Assembly: GCA_046331625.1 (NCBI GenBank)
Contig: JAXLQL010000002.1
Span: forward strand, 62,001 to 126,000
Direction: 5' to 3'
Length of the DNA: 64,000 nt
Source: JAXLQL01 sp046331625
Lineage (GTDB): Bacteria > Acidobacteriota > Terriglobia > Bryobacterales > Bryobacteraceae
Below are positions 36,251 through 45,269 of this stretch, in pieces. A program made the position numbers and the translations under genes. The notes beneath the pieces were generated by a model. That model saw nothing but the letters and a program-made list of their open reading frames with translations. It did not search any database and was not told the origin of the DNA. How positions within the stretch are numbered: position 1 is the first letter of the stretch; every line of letters starts with the position of its first letter.

Positions 36251-37573
36251 GTGTCAGAATATCGCCCCATTTGGTGGCTTCACCCGGCAGTTCCGCTCGC
36301 CATTCCGGCCGGCGCCTCGGCGCTGTTCGCCTGGATGCTGCCGGCGTCTTCATTCGAGACTCATTGGAAAACATGGAAGTTCTTCGACACGCCGCACCTG
36401 GCCTTGGTGGCGTTGTCGATCCTCACGTTCCTGATCGGCCTTGCCGCCTCACGCCGCTTCGTCGCCGGAGATTCGGGCCCCGCTGCTTCGGCGGCTTTTG
36501 ACCGCGCGGCGGCGCAAACACTCATCGGTATTGGCGCCTGGCTCACGCTTGCCGGTTATGCCATTTGGCTCGCCGCTGCGATCTCCCGCGGCATGACGCT
36601 CAATGACGTGCTCGGCGTGTTTCGCGGCGACAAGATGGCCGCCTACGACATGAAGGAGATCTACCTCGTTACGGTCAGTGGCCTGTCGACACTCACACAG
36701 TTCGGCGTGGCCGCGGTAGTGCTTGCCTCGGTCTCCGCGACGTCGATCGGATGGCGCCGGGTGGCGCTCCCGGTGGCCGCTATCGCCGGATTCGCCGCCG
36801 TTCGCTCGGTGCTCAACAGCGAGCGGCTCGCCATGGTGGAACTCGTGGTTCCGGGCGCGATCGGGCTGTTCCTGACGCTGCCGCCGAAATGGCTGACGGG
36901 GCGCCGCATCACGTTCCTGCGCATCGCGCCGGCAGTGGCCCCGGTGCTCCTGCTCGCGTTCTTCACGGGATCCGAGTACTTTCGCTCGTGGAAAAACTAC
37001 TACGCCGCTCAGGGCGGATCGCTCGTCGAATTCGGCGCCACGCGCCTTTCCGGCTACTACCTCACTTCCATCAACAACAGTGCGTACCTCATTGACCGGA
37101 TCGGGAAGCCCCTCGGTATTCCCTATTTCACCGCATCGTTCCTTTATCGCTTTCCTGGTCTCAGCGATCTCGCCAAAGAGGCTTTTCTCCCCATCCCGGC
37201 GTTTGCCGGTTCGGAACTCACACCGGACGAGATGCTCGCCAACGGAGCCAATCCCGAGTTCAACAATCCGGGCGGGCTGCTGGCGCCATACATGGATTTC
37301 GGCCTTTGGCTCGGCGCTTTCTATTGGCTTGGGGCCGGGGTGCTCTCGGGAATCCTTTTCCGGCTCGCCTTGGCGCGGCATCCCGTGGGGCTGTGCCTCT
37401 ACCCGGTCCTTTACTTGAGCCTGCTCGAGGCGCCGCGGATCCTCTACTGGAGCGAAGGGAAGTTCATTCCACCTTTGGCGATGCTGCTTGGCGCCGCGTG
37501 GTGGCTCTCACGCCGCCAAGCTGGCCGGCTCGCGCGGATGGCGTGGGAATCGCACAGGGAGGCCCGCGCATGA
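36251..37573 (+). CDS. Polysaccharide polymerase-like membrane protein (Wzy)
   Basis: A 440-residue protein with at least ten membrane helices and a large outer loop (from about YFRSWKNYYAAQGGS to EFNNPGGLLAPYMDFG) typical of O-antigen or repeat-unit polymerases. The sequence identity of this family is low, so the call depends on topology and position. GTG at 36251 is the start. Its stop overlaps the next gene (ATGA at 37570-37573), as in the following genes of the cluster. Confidence 0.65.
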   Translation: MSEYRPIWWLHPAVPLAIPAGASALFAWMLPASSFETHWKTWKFFDTPHLALVALSILTFLIGLAASRRFVAGDSGPAASAAFDRAAAQTLIGIGAWLTLAGYAIWLAAAISRGMTLNDVLGVFRGDKMAAYDMKEIYLVTVSGLSTLTQFGVAAVVLASVSATSIGWRRVALPVAAIAGFAAVRSVLNSERLAMVELVVPGAIGLFLTLPPKWLTGRRITFLRIAPAVAPVLLLAFFTGSEYFRSWKNYYAAQGGSLVEFGATRLSGYYLTSINNSAYLIDRIGKPLGIPYFTASFLYRFPGLSDLAKEAFLPIPAFAGSELTPDEMLANGANPEFNNPGGLLAPYMDFGLWLGAFYWLGAGVLSGILFRLALARHPVGLCLYPVLYLSLLEAPRILYWSEGKFIPPLAMLLGAAWWLSRRQAGRLARMAWESHREARA

Positions 37574-38607
37574 ACAAAGGGATCGCCATCAACGGCCGCT
37601 TCCTGTGCCACCGTCCCACCGGTATGCAGCGCTATGCGATCGAAGTCTCGCGCCGCTTCGGACAAGGAGCCGATTGCATTCGCCCCGCTGCCCAATTGAT
37701 GGGCGTCAAGGGCCACGCCTGGGAGCAGTTCTACCTACCTACAGCGACGCGAGGCCGCCTGCTGTGGAGCCCGAACAACACGGGCCCGCTGGCGGTTCGA
37801 CGCCAGATCTGCACCTTCCACGACCTCATCCCTCTCGAACATCCGGAGTGGTTCAACCGGCGCTTCGCTTCCTGGTACGGATGGCTGTTGCCTCGCTTGG
37901 CTTCTTGGACCTCCCACATCATCGCTATTTCGGAGTTCACCAAGCAGCGCATCGTCGAGTTGTGCCGCGTGCCCGCCGCCAGGATCACCGTGATCCCCAA
38001 CGGCGTGGATGCGCGCTTTCATCCGCAGCCGGCCGAAGCCATCGAGCATGCGCGCACCGAACTCGCCTTGCCCTCGGCCGCGTATCTTCTCTACGTAGGA
38101 TCGCTCGAGCCGCGCAAGAACCTGGCTGGCCTGCTGGCCGCTTGGCGCCGCGTCCACCAATCGATTCCGGCCGACGTATGGCTCGTGGTCGCGGGAGCGA
38201 AGGGAAAGGCCGGAGTGTTTGCCCAAGCCGGGCTGGGCGAGGCGCCTCCGCGCGTCCACTTCACCGGATATGTCGATGACCGGCTGCTTCCCGCGCTTTA
38301 CTCGGGCGCGCTGGCCTCCGTCTACCCGTCTTTGTACGAAGGGTTCGGGCTTCCGCCGCTGGAAGCGATGGCGTGCGGAACTCCCGCGATCACATCGAAC
38401 ACCACTTCGCTCCCCGAGGCCACGGGTGGAGCAGCGTTACTGGTGGATCCGCGAGATCCCGGCGCCATCGCCGATGCCATCGAAGCCGTGACCAGCGACG
38501 GAGGTCTGCGTGCCAGCCTCCGCCAGCGCGGCCTCGCTTGGGCGGGGCAGTTCTCCTGGGACCACTGCGCGCGGCGGACGTGGGAGGTCTTGGCAAGCCA
38601 CGCATGA
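37570..38607 (+). CDS. Glycosyltransferase family 4
   Basis: A 345-residue GT-B enzyme that transfers a sugar from a nucleotide donor. It begins with AINGRFLCHRPTGMQRYA, has the hinge VIPNGVD, LLYVGSLEPRKNLAGLLAAW, and the donor-site block YPSLYEGFGLPPLEAMACG with the E-x7-E pattern of family 4. ATG at 37570 overlaps the preceding stop, and its own stop overlaps the flippase start. It belongs to the exopolysaccharide operon. Donor and acceptor sugars are unknown. Confidence 0.87.
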   Translation: MNKGIAINGRFLCHRPTGMQRYAIEVSRRFGQGADCIRPAAQLMGVKGHAWEQFYLPTATRGRLLWSPNNTGPLAVRRQICTFHDLIPLEHPEWFNRRFASWYGWLLPRLASWTSHIIAISEFTKQRIVELCRVPAARITVIPNGVDARFHPQPAEAIEHARTELALPSAAYLLYVGSLEPRKNLAGLLAAWRRVHQSIPADVWLVVAGAKGKAGVFAQAGLGEAPPRVHFTGYVDDRLLPALYSGALASVYPSLYEGFGLPPLEAMACGTPAITSNTTSLPEATGGAALLVDPRDPGAIADAIEAVTSDGGLRASLRQRGLAWAGQFSWDHCARRTWEVLASHA

Positions 38608-39935
38608 CGCCCGCCACCCAAACCCGCGGATTTTCCGATCGCCTCTCGGCGTTACTGCGCGGACACTCCATCCGCGAGATGGCCGCTCTATATTCGGTCC
38701 ACATCGCCAGCTACGTGCTCCCGTTGCTCACCGTCACCTACGTGGCGCGTGTGCTGGGCCCGCGCGAGTGGGGTTTGCTCTCGTTCTTCCATTCGTTCGG
38801 ACTCTACGCATCGCTGGCGGTGGAGTATGGCTTCAACTTCTCCGCAACGCGCGAAGTGGCTCGCAACCGCGATGACCGCCATGCGCGATCGGCAACGCTC
38901 GGCGATGTGCAAGCCGCAAAGCTCCTGCTGAGTGTGTTGCTCGCGCTCGCTCTGATCCCCGCCTACTTCGCGTTGCCGCTGTTTTCGGAGAACCCGCGCA
39001 TGTTCGCCGCCGCCGTGCTCTACGCGTTGGCGCAGGGCTTCAGCATGGTTTGGTATTACCAGGGGATCGGCGAGCTGAAGAAGTTGGCTTCGGTGGAGGT
39101 CCTCTCTCGCGCCGCTGCCTCCGCCCTGACATTCGCTGTGGTCCGGAGTTCCGGCGACGGCTGGTGGATGATCCTCCTCAATGCAGTTGCTTGCGTAGTG
39201 ACTGCAGCCATTGGACTGAAGTGGGCGCTGCGCGACACGGAGTTCCGCATGCCTTCGCTCGCGGGTGGCCGCCGTGTTTTGCGCGAAGGGTTCTCGATCT
39301 TCCTGTTCCGCGGCGCATCCAGCCTGTACGGGGCGGCCAACGGTTTCCTGCTCGGGCTGATGGCGGCGCCGCAGTTGGTGGGTTACTACGGCGGAGCCGA
39401 ACGCGCGTATCGCGGCTTCTTGGCGTTGCTGCATCCGCTGACGCAATTCCTCTATGCGCGCGTCAACTACACGATCGGCCGCGCGCAAGAGAGCGGGACA
39501 GGGGAAACCAATCGCATTGCCCGCCAAACGATGCTCGCCATGATCGCCGCCGGAGCCGGGCTCGGCACGGTCTGCTGGGCGGCGGCGCCTTGGATCATCC
39601 GCATTCTTCTCGGCCCCGGATTCGAGCCCGCCGTTCCCGTGCTGCGGATCTTCGCGCTGTTGCTCGCGGTGGACTCGGTGGGCACCGCACTCGGGATCCA
39701 GTGGATGCTGCCGCTCGGTCTTGACCGGCAGTACACCGCCATCATCGTCTCCGCCGGTTTGGCAAATCTCATTCTGGCGGCCTTGCTCGCGCCCAGGTTC
39801 GGTCACGTTGGTATGGCGCTGGCGGTTCTTACCGCCGAAGGCATTGTCGCCGCCGGCTGCTTCTTCTACCTCCGCTACCGGAAGCTCGATCCGTTCCGTG
39901 TAGCGGAATCCCGACCCGTCGAGGTGGGTTCATGA
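38604..39935 (+). CDS. Polysaccharide flippase (Wzx/MATE type)
   Basis: A 443-residue membrane protein with about 12 to 14 helices. The first block, SVHIASYVLPLLTVTYVARV and LGPREWGLLSF, is typical of Wzx flippases, which move lipid-linked repeat units to the periplasm. ATG at 38604 overlaps the previous stop and its own stop overlaps the next start at 39932. The polymerase, flippase and chain-length gene together indicate a Wzx/Wzy-dependent pathway. Confidence 0.85.
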   Translation: MTPATQTRGFSDRLSALLRGHSIREMAALYSVHIASYVLPLLTVTYVARVLGPREWGLLSFFHSFGLYASLAVEYGFNFSATREVARNRDDRHARSATLGDVQAAKLLLSVLLALALIPAYFALPLFSENPRMFAAAVLYALAQGFSMVWYYQGIGELKKLASVEVLSRAAASALTFAVVRSSGDGWWMILLNAVACVVTAAIGLKWALRDTEFRMPSLAGGRRVLREGFSIFLFRGASSLYGAANGFLLGLMAAPQLVGYYGGAERAYRGFLALLHPLTQFLYARVNYTIGRAQESGTGETNRIARQTMLAMIAAGAGLGTVCWAAAPWIIRILLGPGFEPAVPVLRIFALLLAVDSVGTALGIQWMLPLGLDRQYTAIIVSAGLANLILAALLAPRFGHVGMALAVLTAEGIVAAGCFFYLRYRKLDPFRVAESRPVEVGS

Positions 39936-40972
39936 AAGTCTCCATCATCATTACCAGCTACAACTACGAGCGCTACCTGGCCGCAACCATCGACAGCGCG
40001 CTCAGCCAGACATGGAAAGATCTCGAAGTCATCGTGCTCGACGATGGCAGCACGGATTCTTCGCCGGAGATCATGCGCCGCTACGAAGGCCGCGCCAAGC
40101 TCATTTTCCAGGAAAACGGGGGCCACGCCGCCGCATTCAACGTCGCGTACATGCACGCCACCGGAGACGCGATCCTCTTCCTCGATTCCGACGACGTACT
40201 CGAGCCCCATGCGATCGAACGCATGATGGCGGTGTGGAAGCCCGGCATGTCGAAGATCCACTTCCCGCTCGACATCATCGATGAGACCGGAAAGAAGTCC
40301 GGTGGGCGCGTTCCGCGCGCTGCCTTGCCAGAGGGCGACCTTCTGCCCCAAATGCTCGCCACCGGCATGTACGTCAGCCCTCCCAACTCGGGCAATCTCT
40401 TCTCGCGTGCGTTTCTCGACGCGGTGCTGCCCATGCCGGCCGAAGAGTGGAACTACGGTCCCGATTGCTATCTGGTCTTTCTCGCGCCATTCTTCGGAGA
40501 GGTCGGCGCGGTGCAGGAACCGCTCGGCCTTTACCGCCGCCACGCCGCTTCCATCACCAACATCACTGAAGCCGACAGCGCGCAGCTCATCCGCAAGCTG
40601 AGCTCGATGCTCGAGGCCGATCGCCGGCTGCGCGCCCTGCTCGAAGAAGCTTCCCACAAGCGTGGACTCGAGCTGTCGCCCGAGGCGGTGGTCTCGCACT
40701 GGCTTCACTTGAAGGTGCGCCTGTCTCTCCACAAGATCGATACTCGCGAGACCGCACTGCCGGAAGGAGGACCTTTCCGCATTGCCGCCCGCCTCATTCG
40801 CGCAGTCTGGCGCTCCGATGAGCTTTCCGTGAGGTCACGCATGGAATTCACCGCATGGACCATGCTCGTGGCCACCCTTCCGCCGCGATCCGCGGCGCCA
40901 CTGATCCGGTTGGCGTTCGCACCGGGAGATCGCGGCCGGGTGCTTCGCCAAATGGTGAAGAGGTGGGCATGA
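39932..40972 (+). CDS. Glycosyltransferase family 2
   Basis: A 346-residue GT-A enzyme. It has the typical start VSIIITSYNYERYLAATIDS, the donor-binding VIVLDDGSTD and the metal-binding DSDD in ILFLDSDDVLEP. The C-terminal third is helical and specific to this protein. ATG at 39932 overlaps the flippase stop and its stop overlaps the next gene. It probably adds one sugar in the repeat unit. Confidence 0.87.
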   Translation: MKVSIIITSYNYERYLAATIDSALSQTWKDLEVIVLDDGSTDSSPEIMRRYEGRAKLIFQENGGHAAAFNVAYMHATGDAILFLDSDDVLEPHAIERMMAVWKPGMSKIHFPLDIIDETGKKSGGRVPRAALPEGDLLPQMLATGMYVSPPNSGNLFSRAFLDAVLPMPAEEWNYGPDCYLVFLAPFFGEVGAVQEPLGLYRRHAASITNITEADSAQLIRKLSSMLEADRRLRALLEEASHKRGLELSPEAVVSHWLHLKVRLSLHKIDTRETALPEGGPFRIAARLIRAVWRSDELSVRSRMEFTAWTMLVATLPPRSAAPLIRLAFAPGDRGRVLRQMVKRWA

Positions 40973-42135
40973 GCCGGCTGCGAAAGATTCTGTTCGTGAT
41001 CACGCGCGCGGAGATGGGCGGCGCGCAGACGCACGTGGTTGACCTGCTGCGTGGAATGCAGGGCCGCGTGGACGGGCACGTTGCGACGGGCGAACACGGG
41101 TACCTCACCGAGACGGCGGCCGCGATGGGCGTTCCGTTTTCCGTCCTGCCGGATCTCGTGCAGCCCACGCACCCGTGGAAAGACAACAAGGCTCTGCTGG
41201 CTTTGCGACGCGTAATCGCCGAACTCCGCCCGGACATCGTTCACACGCACACCTCCAAAGCAGGAACACTGGGACGACTGGCCGCCCGCCTCGCCGGAGT
41301 TCCCGCGATCTTCACCGCCCATTCGTGGGCGTTTTCAGAAGGAGTGTCGTGGAAGTGGAAGGCCATCGGTATTCCTACCGAGCGGCTCGCCGCCCGCTGG
41401 ACCAGCCGCATCATCAATGTGTCGGAAGCGAATCGCCGCTTGGCGCTTGCTCACCGTGTTGGTGCCCCCGGGTTGCACGTCACCATCCACAACGGCATCG
41501 AGGACTCACCCTTGCGCGCTACACCCGGCGAGGATAGCGCCGAGCCTCGCGTGATCATGGTTGCTCGCTTTGCCGCACAGAAGAACCATCGGCTGCTCCT
41601 GGATGCTGCTGCGTCACTGGCTCGGCCGTTTCGTTTGGTGCTGGTGGGCGACGGTCCTCTGCGAACGGAGATGGAAGCCCTCGCACGGACACTCGGAATC
41701 GCCTCTCGCGTGGAGTTCACGGGCGAACGAAGAGACGTCGGGCAACTGCTCGCCTCATCGCACGTCTTCGCGTTGGCGACCAACTGGGAGGGGCTCCCGA
41801 TCAGCATTCTCGAGGCGCTTCGCGCCGGCCTGCCCGTGGTATCGAGCGACGTTGGCGGAGTCAACGAAATGGTCACCGAAGGCGGCAACGGATTTCTGGT
41901 GAATCCCGGGGACACCCCGGGATTCGCCGGCGTACTCGACCGTCTGCTGGCGGACTCCGCGATGCGAGCCCACATGGGCCGCGCTTCTCGCACCCGCTTC
42001 GAAAACGAATTCACATCCGAGTCAATGATCGAAAAAACATTGACCGTCTATCAAGGCGTCCTTTCCGGAGGAGCGCTCCCTTCGCCCACCGTTCTTGGAG
42101 CAGAACGGATTTCGATCCATGAGGTAACACAATGA
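40969..42135 (+). CDS. Glycosyltransferase family 4 (second)
   Basis: A 388-residue GT-B enzyme. It starts with ILFVITRAEMGGAQTHVVDL, has the acceptor block VHTHTSKAGTLGRLAARLAG, the hinge TIHNGIED and the donor region ATNWEGLPISILEALRAGLP. This pattern is close to enzymes acting early in repeat-unit assembly. ATG at 40969 overlaps the previous stop; its own stop overlaps the sugar transferase start at 42132. Confidence 0.87.
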   Translation: MSRLRKILFVITRAEMGGAQTHVVDLLRGMQGRVDGHVATGEHGYLTETAAAMGVPFSVLPDLVQPTHPWKDNKALLALRRVIAELRPDIVHTHTSKAGTLGRLAARLAGVPAIFTAHSWAFSEGVSWKWKAIGIPTERLAARWTSRIINVSEANRRLALAHRVGAPGLHVTIHNGIEDSPLRATPGEDSAEPRVIMVARFAAQKNHRLLLDAAASLARPFRLVLVGDGPLRTEMEALARTLGIASRVEFTGERRDVGQLLASSHVFALATNWEGLPISILEALRAGLPVVSSDVGGVNEMVTEGGNGFLVNPGDTPGFAGVLDRLLADSAMRAHMGRASRTRFENEFTSESMIEKTLTVYQGVLSGGALPSPTVLGAERISIHEVTQ

Positions 42136-43589
42136 CGACAGTAACTGCCGTAGAGAGGATGGCGCTTTCCACACCCGTTCACCGGCGCCGTCCCGCTCGC
42201 ATGATCGCTTGTCTGGTAGTGAGTGACGCTGCTGCTTTGTTGGTCTCGGTTGCCGCCGGCCTCGTATTGAAATTGGCCGGCGCCGACGAACCTCAACTGA
42301 TGGCTTATGCGCGGCTCCTTCCGTTCCTCTTCGTCTTTCTCGCCGTCTACGCGGCGGTAGGTCTGTATTCGGGCATCGCGCTGGAACCGCAGGAAGAACT
42401 GCGCCGCACAACTCTCTCCTCGGGCTTGTTGTTCCTCGTGCTGGCCGCGACGACGGTCAGCTTGCGCGGTGCGCATTCGCTATTCACGCCGAGCCTGTTT
42501 GCCGCGCTGGCGTTGAGCGTGACCCTCGTTCCACTGTTTCGCGCCGTTGTTCGCCGCAGGTTCGGAGCTCGCGACTGGTGGGGCTATCCCGCCGTGCTGT
42601 TCGGCGCCAATGACCGGACGCTGGAGCTGGTGCGCGAGTTCCGGCGCAAACCGAGCATGGGTTTGCACCCCGTCGCCGTTCTCGATGACGGCGTCACCGA
42701 TCGCGACCGTTCCGAGTTCGAGCGCCTTCGCATTCCGGTGATGAGCGGTCCGCGCGTGGTGGATCACTTTTCCGGATCCGAGCACGACACCTATGCCGTC
42801 GTGGTCATGTCCGGCGCACCACATCGCGACCTGCAGCAGATGGTGGACGACTACGCGCCCGCCTTCTCGCACGTACTGGTCATGCCCGATCTGCCTGGAT
42901 TCTCCACGCAGTGGAGCGGTGCGAAGAATCTTGCCGGCCAATGGGGTCTCGAGGTGCGCCGCCAGGGTTTGCAGCCCTCCGATCAACGAACCAAGCGCGC
43001 ACTCGACCTCTTCCTCTGCTTGCTGTTCGCTCCGATACTGGCGCCGTTGGCGGCCGCGCTTGCGCTTTCGGTCAAGCTGGGGTCCAAGGGGCCGGTCTTC
43101 TACGGGCATGAGCGATTGGGCCGCGAAGGAGCCCGGTTCCGGGCATGGAAGTTCCGCACGATGGTTGTCGACTCCGACGAGGTTTTGCGCAAACATCTCG
43201 AACGCGACGCCGCAGCGCGCGCCGAGTGGCACATGACGCACAAGCTGAAGAACGATCCACGCGTCACCGGGATCGGAGCGTTTCTGCGCAAGACGAGTCT
43301 CGACGAGTTGCCGCAACTGTGGAACGTGGTCAAGGGCGAGATGAGCCTGGTGGGTCCGCGCCCCATCGTACAGGCCGAAGTGGAGCGCTACGGCGACAAC
43401 TTCGCTTTGTATGCGCAGGTCCCGGTGGGCATCACGGGCCTATGGCAGGTCTCCGGACGGAACAACACGACCTATCAGGAACGCGTGCTGCTTGATGCGC
43501 ACTACGCGCGCAACTGGTCGATTTGGTTGGACCTGTGCATTTTGTTTCAAACAATCGAGGCGGTTTTGTTGCGGCGCGGGGCGTATTGA
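42132..43589 (+). CDS. Polyprenyl-phosphate sugar-1-phosphate transferase (WcaJ-type)
   Basis: A 485-residue membrane enzyme that starts repeat-unit synthesis by moving a sugar phosphate to undecaprenyl phosphate. N-terminal four-helix and CoA-binding-like parts (AVLFGANDRTLELVREFR) precede a membrane helix (LALSVKLGSKGPVFY). The catalytic domain contains RLGREGARFRAWKFRTMV, FLRKTSLDELPQLWNVVKGE and LVGPRP, followed by the closing GITGLWQVSGRN. Length fits the full PHPT family. It is the last gene of the cluster. Confidence 0.9.
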   Translation: MTTVTAVERMALSTPVHRRRPARMIACLVVSDAAALLVSVAAGLVLKLAGADEPQLMAYARLLPFLFVFLAVYAAVGLYSGIALEPQEELRRTTLSSGLLFLVLAATTVSLRGAHSLFTPSLFAALALSVTLVPLFRAVVRRRFGARDWWGYPAVLFGANDRTLELVREFRRKPSMGLHPVAVLDDGVTDRDRSEFERLRIPVMSGPRVVDHFSGSEHDTYAVVVMSGAPHRDLQQMVDDYAPAFSHVLVMPDLPGFSTQWSGAKNLAGQWGLEVRRQGLQPSDQRTKRALDLFLCLLFAPILAPLAAALALSVKLGSKGPVFYGHERLGREGARFRAWKFRTMVVDSDEVLRKHLERDAAARAEWHMTHKLKNDPRVTGIGAFLRKTSLDELPQLWNVVKGEMSLVGPRPIVQAEVERYGDNFALYAQVPVGITGLWQVSGRNNTTYQERVLLDAHYARNWSIWLDLCILFQTIEAVLLRRGAY

Positions 43590-43622
43590 GGGGCGCGTCT
43601 GCTTTCCAGACGATCGCTGCTC

Positions 43623-44516
43623 TTGGCGGGCGTGCTGCAGAGCGGCCCGATCGTTTCGTCCGCATGGCTCGCCGAGGCAAAGCGCTCGCTGGGCAAGCGG
43701 CTCGTGATTGCCGAGGCGAGTTGGACTCCCTCCGGCGAAGCGACTGAGTACGACGCTGGTCACATTCCCGGCGCCATTCACGTGAACACTGACGGTTTCG
43801 AGAACGGATCGCCACGCTGGCACCTGCGCCCAGTTCCGGAGCTTCATGCGGTGATCGGTGCACTCGGTATCGCGCCGGATTCGACCGTAGTGGTGTATGG
43901 GCACCAGACGATCGCGGCGGCGCGTGTCTGGTGGATCCTCGAGTATGCGGGTGTTCGGCGGGTGCTGTACCTCGATGGCGGAGTGGAAGCTTGGAGGCGG
44001 GCCGGGTTTGCTTTGGAGTCGAAACCAAACGCGCTGCCGCGGGTCCACTTCGCGGCGCCCCCGCGCGCAGGCGTGCTCGCGACTACTGAATACGTGCGGG
44101 CGCACCGGGAGCAGGCGATCCTCGCCGATGTGCGCAGCGGCCGCGAGTATCTTGGCGAGGTGAGCGGCTACTCGTATCTCGAGGCCAAAGGCCGCATCCC
44201 GGGAGCTCGTGCACTGGGTGACGGCAGCGACTCGGCGCACGTCTACCAGAATCCGGACGGGACACTCCGCAGGGTGGGCGAGATTCGCGATCGCTGGCAG
44301 GCGGCAGGCATCCTTTCCGGCAACCGCGAGATCGTCTTCTACTGCGGAAGCGGCTGGCGTTCGAGCCTTGCGTTCCTCTACGCGCGCGCAATGGGGCTGC
44401 GCCGCATTCGCAACTACTCCGATGGCTGGAGCGGTTGGAGCACGATCTACGAGCAGGTGAACGGGGAATGGCGGCAACGGCCGTCAGCGAACCCGGTGGC
44501 GAATGGCGAGCGGTGA
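43623..44516 (+). CDS. Two-domain rhodanese (thiosulfate sulfurtransferase-like)
   Basis: A 297-residue sulfurtransferase-like protein. The first rhodanese domain ends in VVVYGHQTIAAARVWW and lacks the cysteine. The second has the active C241 in FYCGSGWRSS, so sulfur transfer is likely. TTG at 43623 is used. The same frame is open back to the stop of the sugar transferase and reads SRRSLLLAGVLQ just before, resembling a twin-arginine signal, so the real start may be CTG at 43599, with GAGGGG upstream. It may be periplasmic. The physiological substrate is not known. Confidence 0.8.
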   Translation: MAGVLQSGPIVSSAWLAEAKRSLGKRLVIAEASWTPSGEATEYDAGHIPGAIHVNTDGFENGSPRWHLRPVPELHAVIGALGIAPDSTVVVYGHQTIAAARVWWILEYAGVRRVLYLDGGVEAWRRAGFALESKPNALPRVHFAAPPRAGVLATTEYVRAHREQAILADVRSGREYLGEVSGYSYLEAKGRIPGARALGDGSDSAHVYQNPDGTLRRVGEIRDRWQAAGILSGNREIVFYCGSGWRSSLAFLYARAMGLRRIRNYSDGWSGWSTIYEQVNGEWRQRPSANPVANGER

Positions 44517-44524
44517 AATACTTC

Positions 44525-44553
44525 TTGCAAAACCGTCTCGCTTGCCCTAGATT
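44525..44553 (+). promoter_or_regulatory. Putative promoter for the PEP-CTERM gene
   Basis: TTGCAA at 44525-44530 and TAGATT at 44548-44553 are separated by 17 bases and lie 34 bases before the ATG. This is a reasonable sigma-70-type pair in an AT-richer intergenic stretch. Confidence 0.45.
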
Positions 44554-44586
44554 GTATTAGCTGTTCATGTTCGAGCGGGAGGTTCC

Positions 44587-45267
44587 ATGTTCAAGGCAAC
44601 CAGTCTCGCGGTAATCGTGCTTACGGTTACGCCGAGCGTTTTCTCTGCCCCTATCTCTGTTTCAAGCTACGATATCCCGAACGGTTCGGGAGCGGCGAGT
44701 GGCGGCAGCTTCAACTACTGGGATCTGGCTTACACTGGCTCGGGTTCCAAGACCACCGACGGCGCTGCACTCACCGGCGGAGTGGGGAATCTTACAGACG
44801 GCGTCATCCCGGCGCAGAATTGGAACCTGGTGGAGAACATTGCAGGCACGGGTCCATATGTGGGCTGGCTTACGACAAACGTCCCCAATGTTCTACTGAC
44901 CTTCCGGTTTGCCTCGGTTGTAACCGTGAACTCCATTACGATCTATGTGGATGATTCCGATTTTGGGGGCGTGGCGCCGCCGCTCGGGTTCGATATCGGA
45001 GTCCTCGGCGGCCCGTCAACGAATTTTTCTGTCTCGAACCCGGCCGGAAGTGCTCCCACCTCTTACACCTTCTCGGGATTGAATCTGGTGGGCAATGCGA
45101 TCCAGATTCATCCCCAATACCGTGCCGGCTGGATCTTCATCAGCGAGGTCGCCTTCGACGGTCCCGCTACCGGCGGCGGCTCTATCCCTGAGCCCACTTC
45201 AGGGCTTCTGATTGCTGCGGGAATGCTGGTCGCATTCCATCGCTCGAAGCAGCGGAAGGCAAGCTAA
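44587..45267 (+). CDS. PEP-CTERM secreted protein, beta-sandwich type
   Basis: A 226-residue exported protein. The signal peptide (AVIVLTVTPSVFSA) is followed by a beta-rich part resembling discoidin-like domains (LLTFRFASVVTVNSITIYV). The C-terminus IPEPTSGLLIAAGMLVAFHR and the basic end SKQRKAS form a PEP-CTERM sorting signal. GGGAGG is placed close to the ATG. It is convergent with pdxA, 2 bases apart. It could be anchored in the extracellular polysaccharide made by the nearby cluster. No exosortase is in the window. Confidence 0.78.
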   Translation: MFKATSLAVIVLTVTPSVFSAPISVSSYDIPNGSGAASGGSFNYWDLAYTGSGSKTTDGAALTGGVGNLTDGVIPAQNWNLVENIAGTGPYVGWLTTNVPNVLLTFRFASVVTVNSITIYVDDSDFGGVAPPLGFDIGVLGGPSTNFSVSNPAGSAPTSYTFSGLNLVGNAIQIHPQYRAGWIFISEVAFDGPATGGGSIPEPTSGLLIAAGMLVAFHRSKQRKAS

Positions 45268-45269
45268 TC

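Noticed and set aside
36449..37381. 310-residue minus-strand ORF
   Set aside because: It is opposite a convincing membrane protein gene and is arginine- and glutamate-rich, as shadows of hydrophobic codons in GC-rich DNA are.
43548..43558. TGTTTCAAACA as an operator copy
   Set aside because: It lies inside the sugar transferase coding sequence and is explained by its codons.
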